Positions 29,288 through 39,033 of a stretch of 64,000 nucleotides of DNA are shown one piece after another (within the stretch, counting starts at the first letter, position 1; each line of letters opens with the position of its first letter). Source of the DNA: Pseudoalteromonas luteoviolacea DSM 6061 (GTDB lineage Bacteria > Pseudomonadota > Gammaproteobacteria > Enterobacterales > Alteromonadaceae); contig NZ_AUYB01000024.1 of NCBI RefSeq assembly GCF_001625655.1, positions 1 through 64,000 on the forward strand. The letters run 5' to 3'. The translations under genes and the position numbers were made by a program. The notes below the pieces were generated by a model. It did not search any database. It was not told where the DNA came from and saw nothing but the letters and a program-made list of their open reading frames with translations.

Positions 29288-30149
29288 GTTTCGTCACTTT
29301 ATTGCTTTCTGTATTTTGGGCTTAGCGAGTGAAAGCAAAGCCCAGACTCAGTATGTTGATATTTACATTAGAGATGATGTGTATGTTAACTACAGTTCTT
29401 TATTGAAAGGTCGTTCACCTCTAGAGGTGAATGACTTTCGATCCCAATTTGTGCGCCGCGATGTAGTTGATATGGTGCTACTACAAAAAGCGCTTTTGTT
29501 AGGTGGATTTGAGAAGCCTTTTAAGTACCGTCCGGGTAATGTCAATTTCAGAAACTCAAATTTACTTGAACAGGGAAAGCAACTTTTGAGTTTTGATACC
29601 TACTGGCTCGAAGAAGCCCAAAGCAAAGAAGATAAGCTATTTATCAGCGAACCAGTGGTTAGAAAAGGGGAGTTTTTCGCTGGGTTGTATTATGCAAAGG
29701 GTAACAGACGCGCGCGAAGCCTATCCTCCTTAGAGGAATTGAAAAAATTAACGGCGGTGTCTTCCAGTCGTTGGGTAGTCGATTGGCGAACCTTAAGTGA
29801 TATGCCTTTAAAAGAGCTAGTGAATGAACCAAACTGGGCTGCTCAGGCTCAAATGGTGAATAAGCAATGGGCAGATTTTATGCTGATCCATTTAATGCCC
29901 AAAGCAGGTAATGATTTTAAGTTAGAAGGCATTAATTTAGAGGCCCACCCAGAGTGGGTTGTATTATTGGACAGCAGCCGTCACTTCGTAGTATCAAAGC
30001 TACACCCCGACGGCGAACGCGCTTTTGCTGCACTACAGCGGGGATTGAAAAAACTTAGGTTGCAGGGAAAAATCGTTGATGCTTATCGACAAGCTGGACT
30101 TATCCCTGATATGAATAAATATAAGCAGTTAAACGTGCAGTTTAAATAA
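29262..30149 (+). CDS. Exported protein, possible solute-binding-like fold
   Basis: A 295-residue protein with an N-terminal signal peptide (about 1-26, ending ESKAQ). I chose ATG 29262, which has AAGGGG about ten bases upstream and starts inside the pilU 3' end. I do not recognise a firm family. The mature domain has the feel of a periplasmic family-3 solute-binding protein (RSLSSLEELKKLTAVSSSRW, then a C-terminal AALQRGLKKLRLQGKIVDAY helix pair), but this is a guess. Overlap with pilU suggests co-transcription with the pilus retraction genes. Confidence 0.6.
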   Translation: MDWKARKTKFRHFIAFCILGLASESKAQTQYVDIYIRDDVYVNYSSLLKGRSPLEVNDFRSQFVRRDVVDMVLLQKALLLGGFEKPFKYRPGNVNFRNSNLLEQGKQLLSFDTYWLEEAQSKEDKLFISEPVVRKGEFFAGLYYAKGNRRARSLSSLEELKKLTAVSSSRWVVDWRTLSDMPLKELVNEPNWAAQAQMVNKQWADFMLIHLMPKAGNDFKLEGINLEAHPEWVVLLDSSRHFVVSKLHPDGERAFAALQRGLKKLRLQGKIVDAYRQAGLIPDMNKYKQLNVQFK

Positions 30150-30161
30150 GCCTGTATTTGA

Positions 30162-30614
30162 CTATTCGTCCCACATCTGCTCAAAAAAACTTTCAAGAAT
30201 AATGACCGCAGACATTCCATCGACATTGTCTTTGGCAAGAGAGCGATAGCCTCCTTGATCAAATAGCCTTGCCTTGGCGTCTGTTGTGGTTAAACGCTCA
30301 TCTTGTGTTTCAACGGGTAAGCGATAGTTGTTGTGCAATCGGTTTGCAAATTTCTTAGCTGAAAATGTGACTTGCTGATTTGTACCGTCCATATTGAGTG
30401 GTAATCCAACGACCATTAAGTCAGGTTGCCATTCGTTGACATGCACTTCAATGTCTGACCAATTAGGAATGCCGTCTCGCGCTTTTACTGCGCCTAAACT
30501 GGTTGCGGTACCCGTTACTTCTTGGCCGATAGCCATACCAATACTTTTGGTGCCAAAATCAAACCCCATCACGGTGCGTTGACCTTTTGGGATTTTTTCT
30601 TTTTTACTACTCAT
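30162..30614 (-). CDS. ruvX: YqgF/RuvX RNase H-fold nuclease
   Basis: A 150-residue RNase H-like protein implicated in pre-16S rRNA 5' processing, also described as a Holliday junction resolvase. The N-terminal [14 protein letters not shown] carries the first catalytic Asp; the [11 protein letters not shown] and DERLTTTDA motifs supply the other acidic residues. It is downstream of yqgE by five bases. The rsmE-gshB-yqgE-ruvX order is the standard gammaproteobacterial one. Confidence 0.95.
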   Translation of the reverse strand: MSSKKEKIPKGQRTVMGFDFGTKSIGMAIGQEVTGTATSLGAVKARDGIPNWSDIEVHVNEWQPDLMVVGLPLNMDGTNQQVTFSAKKFANRLHNNYRLPVETQDERLTTTDAKARLFDQGGYRSLAKDNVDGMSAVIILESFFEQMWDE

Positions 30615-30619
30615 TCTAA

Positions 30620-31177
30620 TTACGCATGTCCTGCTTGGTTGCTGAGCTGTGCTATATCAATACCGAGCATACTGACTGCTTTTTCCCAGCGTTTCTCTGG
30701 TGGTGTGCTAAAAATAATTTCTGGATCTGCTTGAATTATGAGCCAAGAGTTTTCCAAAATCTCTTTCTCTAATTGGCCCTTTTCCCACCCTGAATAGCCA
30801 AGCGTGATAATAAACGCTTCGGGGCTATCATGGTAAGTAAGGGACGCCAGCACATCTTTAGAAGTTGTGATCATGATATCTGAGCTAAGCTCTTTACTTG
30901 AAGCGTACCCAATCTTAGGAGTATGCAATACAAAGCCTCTATCAGTATGTACAGGGCCACCGGCAAACACTGTTTGTTCAGCAGCACTACTAGACTTGTC
31001 GTTATCAATTTCGATTTGGTCTAGTAACTCACCAACGGTTACATCAATCGGGTGATTAACGATAAGACCCATGGCGCCTTCTTCATTATGTTCGCATATA
31101 TAAGTAACCGAATGCTTAAATAGCGGGTCCTGCAAGTTAGGCATCGCGATAAGAAAGTGATTTGCTAATGATTGCAT
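30620..31177 (-). CDS. yqgE: YqgE/AlgH family protein
   Basis: A 185-residue protein of the AlgH/YqgE (DUF179) family. The N-terminus [21 protein letters not shown] and the GLIVNHPI and [16 protein letters not shown] segments are diagnostic. AlgH affects alginate regulation in Pseudomonas, but the molecular function is unclear. It is 18 bp downstream of gshB and immediately upstream of ruvX. Confidence 0.95.
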   Translation of the reverse strand: MQSLANHFLIAMPNLQDPLFKHSVTYICEHNEEGAMGLIVNHPIDVTVGELLDQIEIDNDKSSSAAEQTVFAGGPVHTDRGFVLHTPKIGYASSKELSSDIMITTSKDVLASLTYHDSPEAFIITLGYSGWEKGQLEKEILENSWLIIQADPEIIFSTPPEKRWEKAVSMLGIDIAQLSNQAGHA

Positions 31178-31195
31178 GCGTGACCCCTCTATGAT

Positions 31196-32155
31196 TTAAC
31201 TTTCAGTATGGTTGAGTTTTGCTTCAATCGCATCAAAAAACTTGTCCATAATAGATATATCGTATGCAGCTTCAATTTCCTTAACGCATGTAGGTGCAGT
31301 TACATTTATTTCAGTTAGCTTATCGCCAATAATATCCAGCCCCACAAATATTAGACCCTTTTCTTTAAGCGTTGGTGCCACAGCTTCAGCAATTTTTCTA
31401 TCGCTGTCACTAATTGGCCTTGCTTCACCACGGCCTCCTGCGGCAAGGTTGCCTCGTGTTTCACCACCTTGCGGGATCCGAGCTAGGCAGTATGGTATTA
31501 CTTCACCATCCACAACTAAAACGCGCTTATCGCCTTCTTTAATTTCTGGAATATAATTTTGTGCCATAGCAAAGCGTTGGCCGTGTTCTGTAAGGGTTTC
31601 ACAGATCACACCAATATTCGGGTCATTGTGTTGTACTCTAAATATCGAAGCGCCACCCATTCCATCTAATGGTTTAAGAATGATATCTTGGTGTTTGTCT
31701 AAAAATGCTCTAATTTGTGACGCATTTCGAGTTACCAAAGTATCTGGCGTGTGCTCACTAAACCAAGCCGTAAACAACTTTTCATTTGCATCGCGCAAGC
31801 TCTGTGGTTTATTAACGACAAGTGTTCCTTCCAGTTCAGCACGTTCTAAGATATAAGTTGCGTAGATGTATTCGGTGTCAAAAGGTGGATCCTTGCGCAT
31901 TAAAATAACATCTAAGTCGCTAAGTGCGATGTCTTGTTTTTCTTCCAACTCGTACCAATGCTGTTGATCATCAAACACAGTGGCCTTTGCAGCTGTCGCT
32001 CGGCCAGCACCCTGATATAGATACAAGTCATTCAGTTCCATGTAATACAGCTCGTAATCTCTATGTTGTGCTGCCATCATCATGGCAAAACCAGTATCTT
32101 TTTTGATGTTAAAACCACTGATTGGATCTGAAATTATCCCGAGTTTGACTGCCAT
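31196..32155 (-). CDS. gshB: Glutathione synthetase
   Basis: GshB adds glycine to gamma-glutamylcysteine with ATP to make glutathione. It has 319 residues with an N-terminal pre-ATP-grasp domain (KLGIISDPISGFNIKKDTGF) and an ATP-grasp domain with KPLDGMGGASIF and the GNLAAGGRGEA loop. The C-terminal metal-binding NVTAPTCVKEIE segment has Ala where many family members have Ser (NVTSPT), a mild variation. It is in the rsmE-gshB-yqgE-ruvX unit. Confidence 0.96.
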   Translation of the reverse strand: MAVKLGIISDPISGFNIKKDTGFAMMMAAQHRDYELYYMELNDLYLYQGAGRATAAKATVFDDQQHWYELEEKQDIALSDLDVILMRKDPPFDTEYIYATYILERAELEGTLVVNKPQSLRDANEKLFTAWFSEHTPDTLVTRNASQIRAFLDKHQDIILKPLDGMGGASIFRVQHNDPNIGVICETLTEHGQRFAMAQNYIPEIKEGDKRVLVVDGEVIPYCLARIPQGGETRGNLAAGGRGEARPISDSDRKIAEAVAPTLKEKGLIFVGLDIIGDKLTEINVTAPTCVKEIEAAYDISIMDKFFDAIEAKLNHTES

Positions 32156-32248
32156 TGCATTTACCTTATGAGTTGCTGTTGGAATATCGTTTGGTGCGGC
32201 AAAAATTCAGCCGCTATCTACAAGTTATATGAGGCCTTATTTGGTAAT

Positions 32249-32983
32249 TTAAAGAGCTAAATCACCAAACTGGAGTTGCAGGGCGCTTAAAACCGTCAGA
32301 GCTGCGGTTTCAGTACGTAGTACACGAGGGCCAATTTTGATATCGACAAAGCCTTGATCAGAGGTATTTTGCATTTCTTCGTCTGTAAACCCTCCTTCTG
32401 GCCCTACTAAAAATCTAACGCCATGTTGTGGTTGGGGTAGTGTTTTGATTGAGTGTGCTGCGCGAGGGTGCAAAGTCAGTTTTAGCTCTTCACTTTGCTG
32501 GTTAAGCCATTGTTCTAACGAAATTGGTGTATGGATTTTAGTTATATAGTTTCTGCCAGACTGTTCAGCGGCAGAAATTGCAATTTTTTGCCATTGCTGG
32601 TGTTTCTTGGCTAGCCTATCACCACTCAACTTAACACCACAACGAGTTGTGAATAAAGGGGTTATTTCACTAACACCGAGCTCAACGGACTTCTGAATTG
32701 TGAAATCCATTTTATCACCCCTAGAAATGCCTTGGCCCAAATGTACATTCAATGGAGATTCGACACATTTGTCTAAGTACTCTGTTGGGATAACCGTTAC
32801 TGCTTTTTTTGATACAGACTCAATGGTTGCCAGATACTCGCCACCTTGACCATTAAAAAGGCTTACTTGTTCGCCTTCTGTCATTCGCAGTACGCGAGCA
32901 ACGTGACCTGCCGCATCATCACCTAAGGCAACAGATTGGTTAAGTACTAAATCAGAAGGTTGGTAAATATGAGGAATTCGCAT
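32249..32983 (-). CDS. rsmE: 16S rRNA m3U1498 methyltransferase
   Basis: RsmE is a SPOUT methyltransferase that makes m3U1498 in 16S rRNA. I chose ATG 32983 (244 residues, MRIPHIYQPSDL), matching the usual family N-terminus; an ATG at 33016 would add 11 residues. The N-terminal PUA-like domain (HVARVLRMTEGEQVSLFNG) is followed by the SPOUT knot with VGPEGGFTDEEM and a RVLRTETAALTVLSALQ C-terminus. It heads the gshB operon, with a 93-bp gap to gshB. Confidence 0.94.
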   Translation of the reverse strand: MRIPHIYQPSDLVLNQSVALGDDAAGHVARVLRMTEGEQVSLFNGQGGEYLATIESVSKKAVTVIPTEYLDKCVESPLNVHLGQGISRGDKMDFTIQKSVELGVSEITPLFTTRCGVKLSGDRLAKKHQQWQKIAISAAEQSGRNYITKIHTPISLEQWLNQQSEELKLTLHPRAAHSIKTLPQPQHGVRFLVGPEGGFTDEEMQNTSDQGFVDIKIGPRVLRTETAALTVLSALQLQFGDLAL

Positions 32984-33079
32984 TGCTTGTACGTTCAAAA
33001 TTTTTAATGCGCTCATGTTAAGGCTTTCAGCGCAGGGAGTCTAGCATCCAGCAGGCTTAGTTTTATGCGTTTTAAGGCG

Positions 33080-33562
33080 CTAATCAGTGGTGTCAGTTTT
33101 GAGAACTATAAACTCGCTGAATGTATCTTCTTTGGTGGCTGCAAGGCTGGAGTTACAGGTCAAATGGTTGTTATTAAATGGTTCTGCAACTTTGTGATAA
33201 TCATAGCCATTAGGAAGCTGCTCAATTGTATAGCGCTCAGCATGTAATGAATTAAAGATAAAGCGCTGCTTTTCATCGGCAAGATGGTAGTCTAAGGCGT
33301 ATATTAAAACGCCTTTGACTTGATGATGCTCGTGTAAGTAGGTGGCGAGTTCCGATACGCTAATTTCGTTGTCGAAGTCGCAATAGCTATAGTCCTTGAT
33401 TTGGTCCTTAAACATCATTTTAAGCATCTGTTTGGTATTATCACCAGCAATAATAAGCTGGCTAGGAGTGTCAGGAGTCAGTTTTTTTACAAACTCAACA
33501 AACTCTTGGCTAAACTCCCAGTTGCTATCTACGAGTAAAAAATTATCTAAGTTCAAAGACAT
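33080..33562 (-). CDS. Hypothetical cytoplasmic protein
   Basis: A 160-residue acidic protein that I do not recognise. It has no signal peptide or membrane segment. The pattern of alternating hydrophobic strands and helices (FLLVDSNWEF, PSQLIIAGDNT, KGVLIYALDYHL) suggests an alpha/beta fold. It lies 40 bp downstream of the DUF350-like membrane gene on the same strand, so the two may be co-expressed. Downstream is rsmE, 60 bp away. Confidence 0.6.
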   Translation of the reverse strand: MSLNLDNFLLVDSNWEFSQEFVEFVKKLTPDTPSQLIIAGDNTKQMLKMMFKDQIKDYSYCDFDNEISVSELATYLHEHHQVKGVLIYALDYHLADEKQRFIFNSLHAERYTIEQLPNGYDYHKVAEPFNNNHLTCNSSLAATKEDTFSEFIVLKTDTTD

Positions 33563-33602
33563 AAATCTCCAGAAGCACTCTCTCCGATATTTAGTTATGC
33601 AG

Positions 33603-34499
33603 TTAAATTGAAAACATGTTTATTAGTAAATAGCCCATGGTACAAAAAACAGCAAATTCTAAACACGCAATACCAATATTATCTTGATGGTCAACTTCAA
33701 GGCCAATGTTCACTTTTGGCAACACTATTTTGATGAGTAACCGACTACAGAGGTATAATAATAACCACATAAATGTGGAGTGAATAAGTACAGTGAGTAC
33801 ACTGTCGACTATTTGCCCTTCATAGTTAGGTGCGCTGTGTAGCCCTGCGTAGATGGCCAATGCCAATCCGATGGTTTTTCCTGCGTATCGAATCCCTATG
33901 GAAGTATTTGCGAGATTAAAGTTATCTTGTAATGACGCGCCTTGATTGGATTTTGCAAACCGAGATTCCCTGAGTTTGCTATCTATTGCGAAAAGAAATT
34001 GCAAAATAACAAAACAGACACTGGCGATGAATAGGGAATTCAAGTCGGTTGGTGTAAACCAGTGGTACAGGCCAAGAACCAGAATGCAGTTGCCTACCAG
34101 CATGCCAGAGTCAACCAATGCGGCACACACATTTTGCTTCAAAATGGCCTGTGTCTCATTAAATTGATACAGAATCCATTTACGGTGGATGTATTGACCC
34201 ATATATATGTAGGTCCAAATTAACCCTATCGGCAATAAAACTTGTACGTGTATGGTATTGATATCAAAAGTTGCTAAGTGACCAAAAAAGTAGCTGATAC
34301 TGCCGCATAATACAGCAACTTTGGCGGCGTAGTTAATCCCGAGTGCAAAATTGTCACGCTGTGCAAGCTCTTTTTGGAGGAGTTTCTTAGCGTGCATTTG
34401 TACGATTAGACGCAAGCTAGTCAGAGCCAAACAAATGAGCACCATACTGCTCCCAATGACGAAAAAATTGCTGTTTTCTAAAGACAAATAACTCATGCT
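33603..34499 (-). CDS. Four-repeat DUF350-like membrane protein
   Basis: An integral membrane protein of about 298 residues with four internal repeats of about 70 residues. Each is a transmembrane helix, a polar linker, then a D/Q-N-x-x-x-A segment running into a second helix: DNFALGINYAAK, QNVCAALVDSGM, DNFNLANTSIGIRYAG and DNIGIACLEFAV. This is the DUF350 (YjfL-like) pattern duplicated, giving about eight helices. The start is uncertain: ATG 34499, or GTG 34556 extending it by 19 residues. Neither has a clear ribosome site, but 34499 leaves room for a promoter against divergent glnE. Function unknown. Confidence 0.7.
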   Translation of the reverse strand, partial: SMSYLSLENSNFFVIGSSMVLICLALTSLRLIVQMHAKKLLQKELAQRDNFALGINYAAKVAVLCGSISYFFGHLATFDINTIHVQVLLPIGLIWTYIYMGQYIHRKWILYQFNETQAILKQNVCAALVDSGMLVGNCILVLGLYHWFTPTDLNSLFIASVCFVILQFLFAIDSKLRESRFAKSNQGASLQDNFNLANTSIGIRYAGKTIGLALAIYAGLHSAPNYEGQIVDSVLTVLIHSTFMWLLLYLCSRLLIKIVLPKVNIGLEVDHQDNIGIACLEFAVFCTMGYLLINMFSI

Positions 34500-34576
34500 C
34501 GGTGTAAGGTTGGTGTTATTTAGCGTTACTATAACACTGCTTAACAAATGAGCCACTGCTCACTGGAGATTTTTGT

Positions 34577-37372
34577 ATGGATCAAAGCCGCATGACGAGT
34601 GATTTATTGAAGCTAGGACAGTTGCGATTTAAAGAATTATTTCCCGAGAAGGAAACTAATGAGCAGATCCTTCGGTTTTTAGCTCTCAGTGACTTTGCAT
34701 ATCGAATATTGTCGCAGCATCCTCAGTGGGTAGATTGGCTTCTAAATGAAGAGGCAATGCAGTGTCGAGACTGCGATGAAGTATTTCCTAATGAAGTGAG
34801 TGATATTTCAGAGCAAGAAGCTTTTCAATTCTTAAGAGTATTTCGAAAGCGTTATTGGTTGAAAATCATGTGGCTAGACTTGGTGCTTGGCAATGACATC
34901 TCGGATAGCATCTTGTATCAATCTCAACTCAGTGAGCACCTTATAGCTAATGCGAATAAGTGGGCTTTTGCTCAGGTAGCAGCGAGTAATGGAATGCCAT
35001 TGGACGAACATGGTGAGCCAATTCCTATGTTGGTGCTTGGAATGGGCAAACTTGGCGGTCAGGAGCTAAATTTTTCTTCTGATATTGACCTGATTTTTAC
35101 CTATCCTAAAACGCTTAAAACGCAAGGAGGTAGACGCAGTATAGAAGCGCAAGTGTTTTACACTAAAGTTGCTCAAAAGCTGATTGCTGCTTTAGATCAA
35201 CGTACTGCGGATGGTCAGGTTTTTCGTGTTGATATGCGATTGAGACCTTTTGGCGATAGTGGGCCATTGGTAATGAGCTTCTCTGCAATGGAAGATTATT
35301 ACCAAGATCAAGGGCGTGAGTGGGAGCGCTACGCGATGTTAAAAGCACGCTCATTGGGAGAGAAGGACCGCTATTGGGAGGAGTTTAGCGCATTAATTAG
35401 GCCATTTGTATTTCGTCGTTATATTGACTTTTCAGTCATTGAGTCCTTGAGAAAAATGAAACATATGATCGCACAGGAAGTGAGGCGAAAAGGGCTGAAA
35501 AACAATATTAAGCTCGGGGCTGGTGGCATTAGAGAGGTAGAGTTTATTGTTCAGGCTTTACAAATGATCAGGGGAGGTCGAGAGCCAGACCTACAAGTGC
35601 CCTCGTTATTAACGGCACTAAATGTCATGTCGAAGCTTGATGTCATTCCCGTAGAAGTGGCCACAGACTTGCGAGAGCAGTATTTATTTTTACGCCGAGC
35701 GGAGCAATATTTGCAGGCTTTCAATGACGAACAAACTCAAACATTGCCTGAGGATGCGCTCAACTTACAAAGGCTATGTGTGTTGTTGGAAGTGGAACAG
35801 TCCAGCGCGCTATTCAATTTGTTTGATAAGGTTCAATCCCAAATTCGATATGAGTTTGCTCAGGTAATTGGCGAAGAGGCGCATGACTGTGAAGAGTTGG
35901 ATCCTAGCTATACATCAGCATGGGAACATAGAGATATTAGCTATTTAGATATCGGGCTGTGTGACGATGAGTGTGCCAAATGGCAAGCAGTATTAAATAC
36001 TTTTTATACCGGCATTACTAAGAAGCAAATTGGTGTTCGAGGCCGAGATGTTTTAGATCGTTTAATGCCATTAGTACTCAGGGAAATGAGTGCCATCAAG
36101 TCATCTGAAACGTTACAAAGTGTCTTGGATATCATTGCTAAAATCGCTTCACGTACAGCTTATTTGGAACTGCTATATGAGAACTTAGGAGCGCTGCAGC
36201 AACTCATCAAGCTGTGTGCCCATAGTCTCTGGATAGCTCAGCAAATTGCACGGTACCCAATATTACTTGATGAGTTAATCGATCCGGCTGTGCTGTATCG
36301 CCCTTTGCCTGTTAATGCCTACTACAATGAAATCCAGCAGTACTTTTTGAGAATTGATGAAGATGATCTGGAACTGCAAATGGAAGCGCTAAGGCAGTTT
36401 AAGCAAACACAACAATTACGTATCGCAGCCGCGGATGCAACCGGTGTGTTGGACATCATGAAGGTGAGTGATCATTTGACTGCATTAGCTGAGTCCATTG
36501 TTGCAAAAGCAGTTGATATTGCTTGGGCGCAGATGGTCGCTCGTTATGGCCAGCCAGAAGGCACCAGTGTGGAAGCAAAAGGGTTTGCAGTCATTGCTTA
36601 CGGAAAAGCGGGTGGCTTTGAATTAGGGTATGATTCTGATTTAGATCTTGTCTTTGTTCACAATTGTGATGGCAGTAGTAAGACCTCAGGGGACAAATCA
36701 ATTTCCTCAAGACAGTTTTACTTAAAACTTGCTCAGAGGCTAATGCATTTATTCAATACAAGAACGCCCTCTGGTATTCTCTATGAACTAGATACACGCC
36801 TAAGGCCAGAAGGCAATTCAGGTCTCTTAGCGATTAACATTGAGAGTTACTACCAGTATCAACAAGAGCAAGCATGGACTTGGGAACATCAAGCATTGGT
36901 TAGAGCGAGAATGATCGTCGGTGAGCAATCTTTAGCGAAAAGATTCCATACGATACGCCATGATATTTTGTGCCAATCTCGCATTTTGGGCGACTTACAG
37001 GATGATATTGTCAGTATGAGGGCGAAAATGCGTGCTCATTTATCAAAAGACAGCGAACAGGAGTTTGATCTTAAGCAAGGAGGTGGAGGCATGACGGACA
37101 TTGAATTTTTAGCACAGTATGTGGTGCTAGCGTTCTCGCATGATTACCCCGCATTGACTAGATATTCTGATAACATTCGAATTCTTGAATTAGCGAGCCA
37201 GGAAACCGTGATCAGTGACAATGAACAAGCCATACTCACTCGGGCGTACTGTCAGCTGAGAGAATGCTATCATTTGAATAGCTTAAACGGAAAAGGCAAA
37301 ACCATTGAAGCTCAGAAGTTGCAAGAGCAAAGCGACATGGTTAAACAAATTTGGCTGGCCTACCTTAAATAG
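34577..37372 (+). CDS. glnE: Glutamine synthetase adenylyltransferase/deadenylase
   Basis: A bifunctional enzyme that adenylylates and deadenylylates glutamine synthetase in response to nitrogen status through PII. It has 931 residues with two nucleotidyltransferase domains. The N-terminal deadenylylase motif is GMGKLGGQELNFSSDIDLIF and the C-terminal adenylylase motif is AYGKAGGFELGYDSDLDLVF, joined by a helical regulatory region. GGAG lies ten bases before the ATG. It is monocistronic and divergent from the DUF350-like gene. Confidence 0.96.
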   Translation: MDQSRMTSDLLKLGQLRFKELFPEKETNEQILRFLALSDFAYRILSQHPQWVDWLLNEEAMQCRDCDEVFPNEVSDISEQEAFQFLRVFRKRYWLKIMWLDLVLGNDISDSILYQSQLSEHLIANANKWAFAQVAASNGMPLDEHGEPIPMLVLGMGKLGGQELNFSSDIDLIFTYPKTLKTQGGRRSIEAQVFYTKVAQKLIAALDQRTADGQVFRVDMRLRPFGDSGPLVMSFSAMEDYYQDQGREWERYAMLKARSLGEKDRYWEEFSALIRPFVFRRYIDFSVIESLRKMKHMIAQEVRRKGLKNNIKLGAGGIREVEFIVQALQMIRGGREPDLQVPSLLTALNVMSKLDVIPVEVATDLREQYLFLRRAEQYLQAFNDEQTQTLPEDALNLQRLCVLLEVEQSSALFNLFDKVQSQIRYEFAQVIGEEAHDCEELDPSYTSAWEHRDISYLDIGLCDDECAKWQAVLNTFYTGITKKQIGVRGRDVLDRLMPLVLREMSAIKSSETLQSVLDIIAKIASRTAYLELLYENLGALQQLIKLCAHSLWIAQQIARYPILLDELIDPAVLYRPLPVNAYYNEIQQYFLRIDEDDLELQMEALRQFKQTQQLRIAAADATGVLDIMKVSDHLTALAESIVAKAVDIAWAQMVARYGQPEGTSVEAKGFAVIAYGKAGGFELGYDSDLDLVFVHNCDGSSKTSGDKSISSRQFYLKLAQRLMHLFNTRTPSGILYELDTRLRPEGNSGLLAINIESYYQYQQEQAWTWEHQALVRARMIVGEQSLAKRFHTIRHDILCQSRILGDLQDDIVSMRAKMRAHLSKDSEQEFDLKQGGGGMTDIEFLAQYVVLAFSHDYPALTRYSDNIRILELASQETVISDNEQAILTRAYCQLRECYHLNSLNGKGKTIEAQKLQEQSDMVKQIWLAYLK

Positions 37373-37381
37373 GCCTGCTGC

Positions 37382-37993
37382 TTAATTTGTTAATCGGCGG
37401 CAGTTTTCCCTCACAAATATAGAGGGGTTTTCAGTAATAACTGCCGCACGCTGTCTATGGCAAAAGAATGTGTATACTTCAAACTCGAAGTCATCGTTGA
37501 TTGCTCTACCTACTTGATAAAGCGCGCTGACGAAATCAGAGTCAACTCTGAAGTTTTGCTTTACAACATAATCCTTACTGAGGTACCAAAAAAGTTCAAT
37601 GTCTTCTTGTTTGGCATAATTGGTCAGTACACTTTTGAGAGTATTACCCATTTTAAAGCGTCGAGGTTGAGATTCGCCGGTCCACCTTTGATTGGTGGGT
37701 TTAACCACCAGCTCGCGTTGCGCTAACGCGTCGTCTAATGGGAATGTTGGCTTACCAATTTCTACAACAAATTTCTCTCGCTCCGTATCTCTTTCATTCA
37801 TCCGATCACGGAAATTGGCGTAAAACTGTGACAGACCTTGTGCTGCGGCATTGGTTGTTTCTTTAAATTCCATTTTGGGAATATTTCCGTACAAGAAATA
37901 ATAAGCTGCCCAAACCAAGATTGCACCCAAAGAAAGGTGCTTGGCCCAAAACCACATTGCGGATAAACGTTTTTTATTTTTTTTCTTAGCCAT
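37382..37993 (-). CDS. TcpQ-domain membrane-anchored protein
   Basis: A 203-residue protein with a Lys-rich N-terminus, a single transmembrane helix (about 17-37) and an extracytoplasmic part. The C-terminal segment (NTLKSVLTNYAKQEDIELFWYLSKDY, then a Phe-Arg-Val-Asp strand) fits the TcpQ/PilL-N type domain, which occurs in type IV pilus and secretin-associated proteins. No pilus genes adjoin; pilT-pilU lie about 9 kb away. It lies 26 bp downstream of the lpxL-type acyltransferase. Its role is unknown; the family call is moderate. Confidence 0.65.
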   Translation of the reverse strand: MAKKKNKKRLSAMWFWAKHLSLGAILVWAAYYFLYGNIPKMEFKETTNAAAQGLSQFYANFRDRMNERDTEREKFVVEIGKPTFPLDDALAQRELVVKPTNQRWTGESQPRRFKMGNTLKSVLTNYAKQEDIELFWYLSKDYVVKQNFRVDSDFVSALYQVGRAINDDFEFEVYTFFCHRQRAAVITENPSIFVRENCRRLTN

Positions 37994-38019
37994 TTTACGC
38001 GACGCCAGTTAATCGGAGT

Positions 38020-38964
38020 TTATGAGTAGTGCGAGGGGGCATCCTCATCAGGTCGTGTTTTAAAACGCCTGTGGAGCCACATGTATTGTTCAGGAGCTTG
38101 CATAATTGATTGCTCCATTCTTTTGTTAACGCGTGTGACATCATGGTTTTCATCTTCACTCGGAAAGTCAGCCATCGCAGGGTGTATTGTGATGTGGTAT
38201 TTACCTTGCTCATCACGAACACCCGTTAGACTTAATGTCTCACACTTTTTACTTGATGAAAATAATAAAGTTCCTGTGGTTGTTGCGGCATCCGGAACTG
38301 CAAAAAATGGTGCAAATTCACAACGCTTTCTACCGTAATCTTGGTCTGGTAAGTAGTAGCACACTTTTTTATTATGCAGTGCTTTCAATAGGCCTTTCAC
38401 ATCTCGCTTGCCAATTAAAAATTCATTGGAGCGCAATCGCCCTTTGGTCATGAAATATTCCATCAAAGGGTTATTGTGGGGGCGGTAAAAACCGATCCCT
38501 TGAGTGTCTGTTCCAAGCACTCTGCCCAACATTTCTAAATGCAACATATGAGGTACTAATAACAGCACGCCCTTGCCGCTATCTTGGGCCGCTTTAAAAT
38601 GTTCTAAACCTTGAATTGAACCAATAGCTCGTTTAATTCGCCAGTCTGGCCACCACCAAGCCATGCCAGTTTCAAATGTTGCAATGCCTGTATTTTCCAT
38701 ATTTTTTAATACCATGGCACTGCGTGTTTGCTCATCCATATCAGGAAAACAAAGCTTTAAATTTACTTCTGCTATTTTGCGACGTTTTTTGACGAAACGG
38801 TGGACTAATCTACCAAGTAATCTTCCGAGTGAAAATTGTACGCCTTGAGGTAGCCAAGAAAGGCTATAAAGGATCACCACACCAAGCCAGGTAAGCCAAA
38901 ATTTGGGTGCCAGAAATTGTAATTTAAAGGTAGGGTTATGGACCAAGGTGGTGTTCTCGTACAA
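38020..38964 (-). CDS. lpxL: Lipid A late acyltransferase (LpxL/HtrB family)
   Basis: A 314-residue membrane-anchored acyltransferase that transfers a secondary acyl chain from acyl-ACP to Kdo2-lipid IVA. The N-terminal membrane anchor (about 21-40) is followed by the catalytic HxxxxE, H139-MLHL-E144. The YLPDQDYG and GTLLFSSSK segments are also typical. The Glu form of the motif and the length favour LpxL over LpxM. It is followed by the TcpQ-domain gene and preceded by tolC, which is separated by a hairpin. Confidence 0.88.
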   Translation of the reverse strand: MYENTTLVHNPTFKLQFLAPKFWLTWLGVVILYSLSWLPQGVQFSLGRLLGRLVHRFVKKRRKIAEVNLKLCFPDMDEQTRSAMVLKNMENTGIATFETGMAWWWPDWRIKRAIGSIQGLEHFKAAQDSGKGVLLLVPHMLHLEMLGRVLGTDTQGIGFYRPHNNPLMEYFMTKGRLRSNEFLIGKRDVKGLLKALHNKKVCYYLPDQDYGRKRCEFAPFFAVPDAATTTGTLLFSSSKKCETLSLTGVRDEQGKYHITIHPAMADFPSEDENHDVTRVNKRMEQSIMQAPEQYMWLHRRFKTRPDEDAPSHYS

Positions 38965-39033
38965 GCATAAAAGGGAGTAGTTTATCTATAACTCTCACAT
39001 TGCTCAAGAGATCTTGAATCGAAGCTGGGATCA

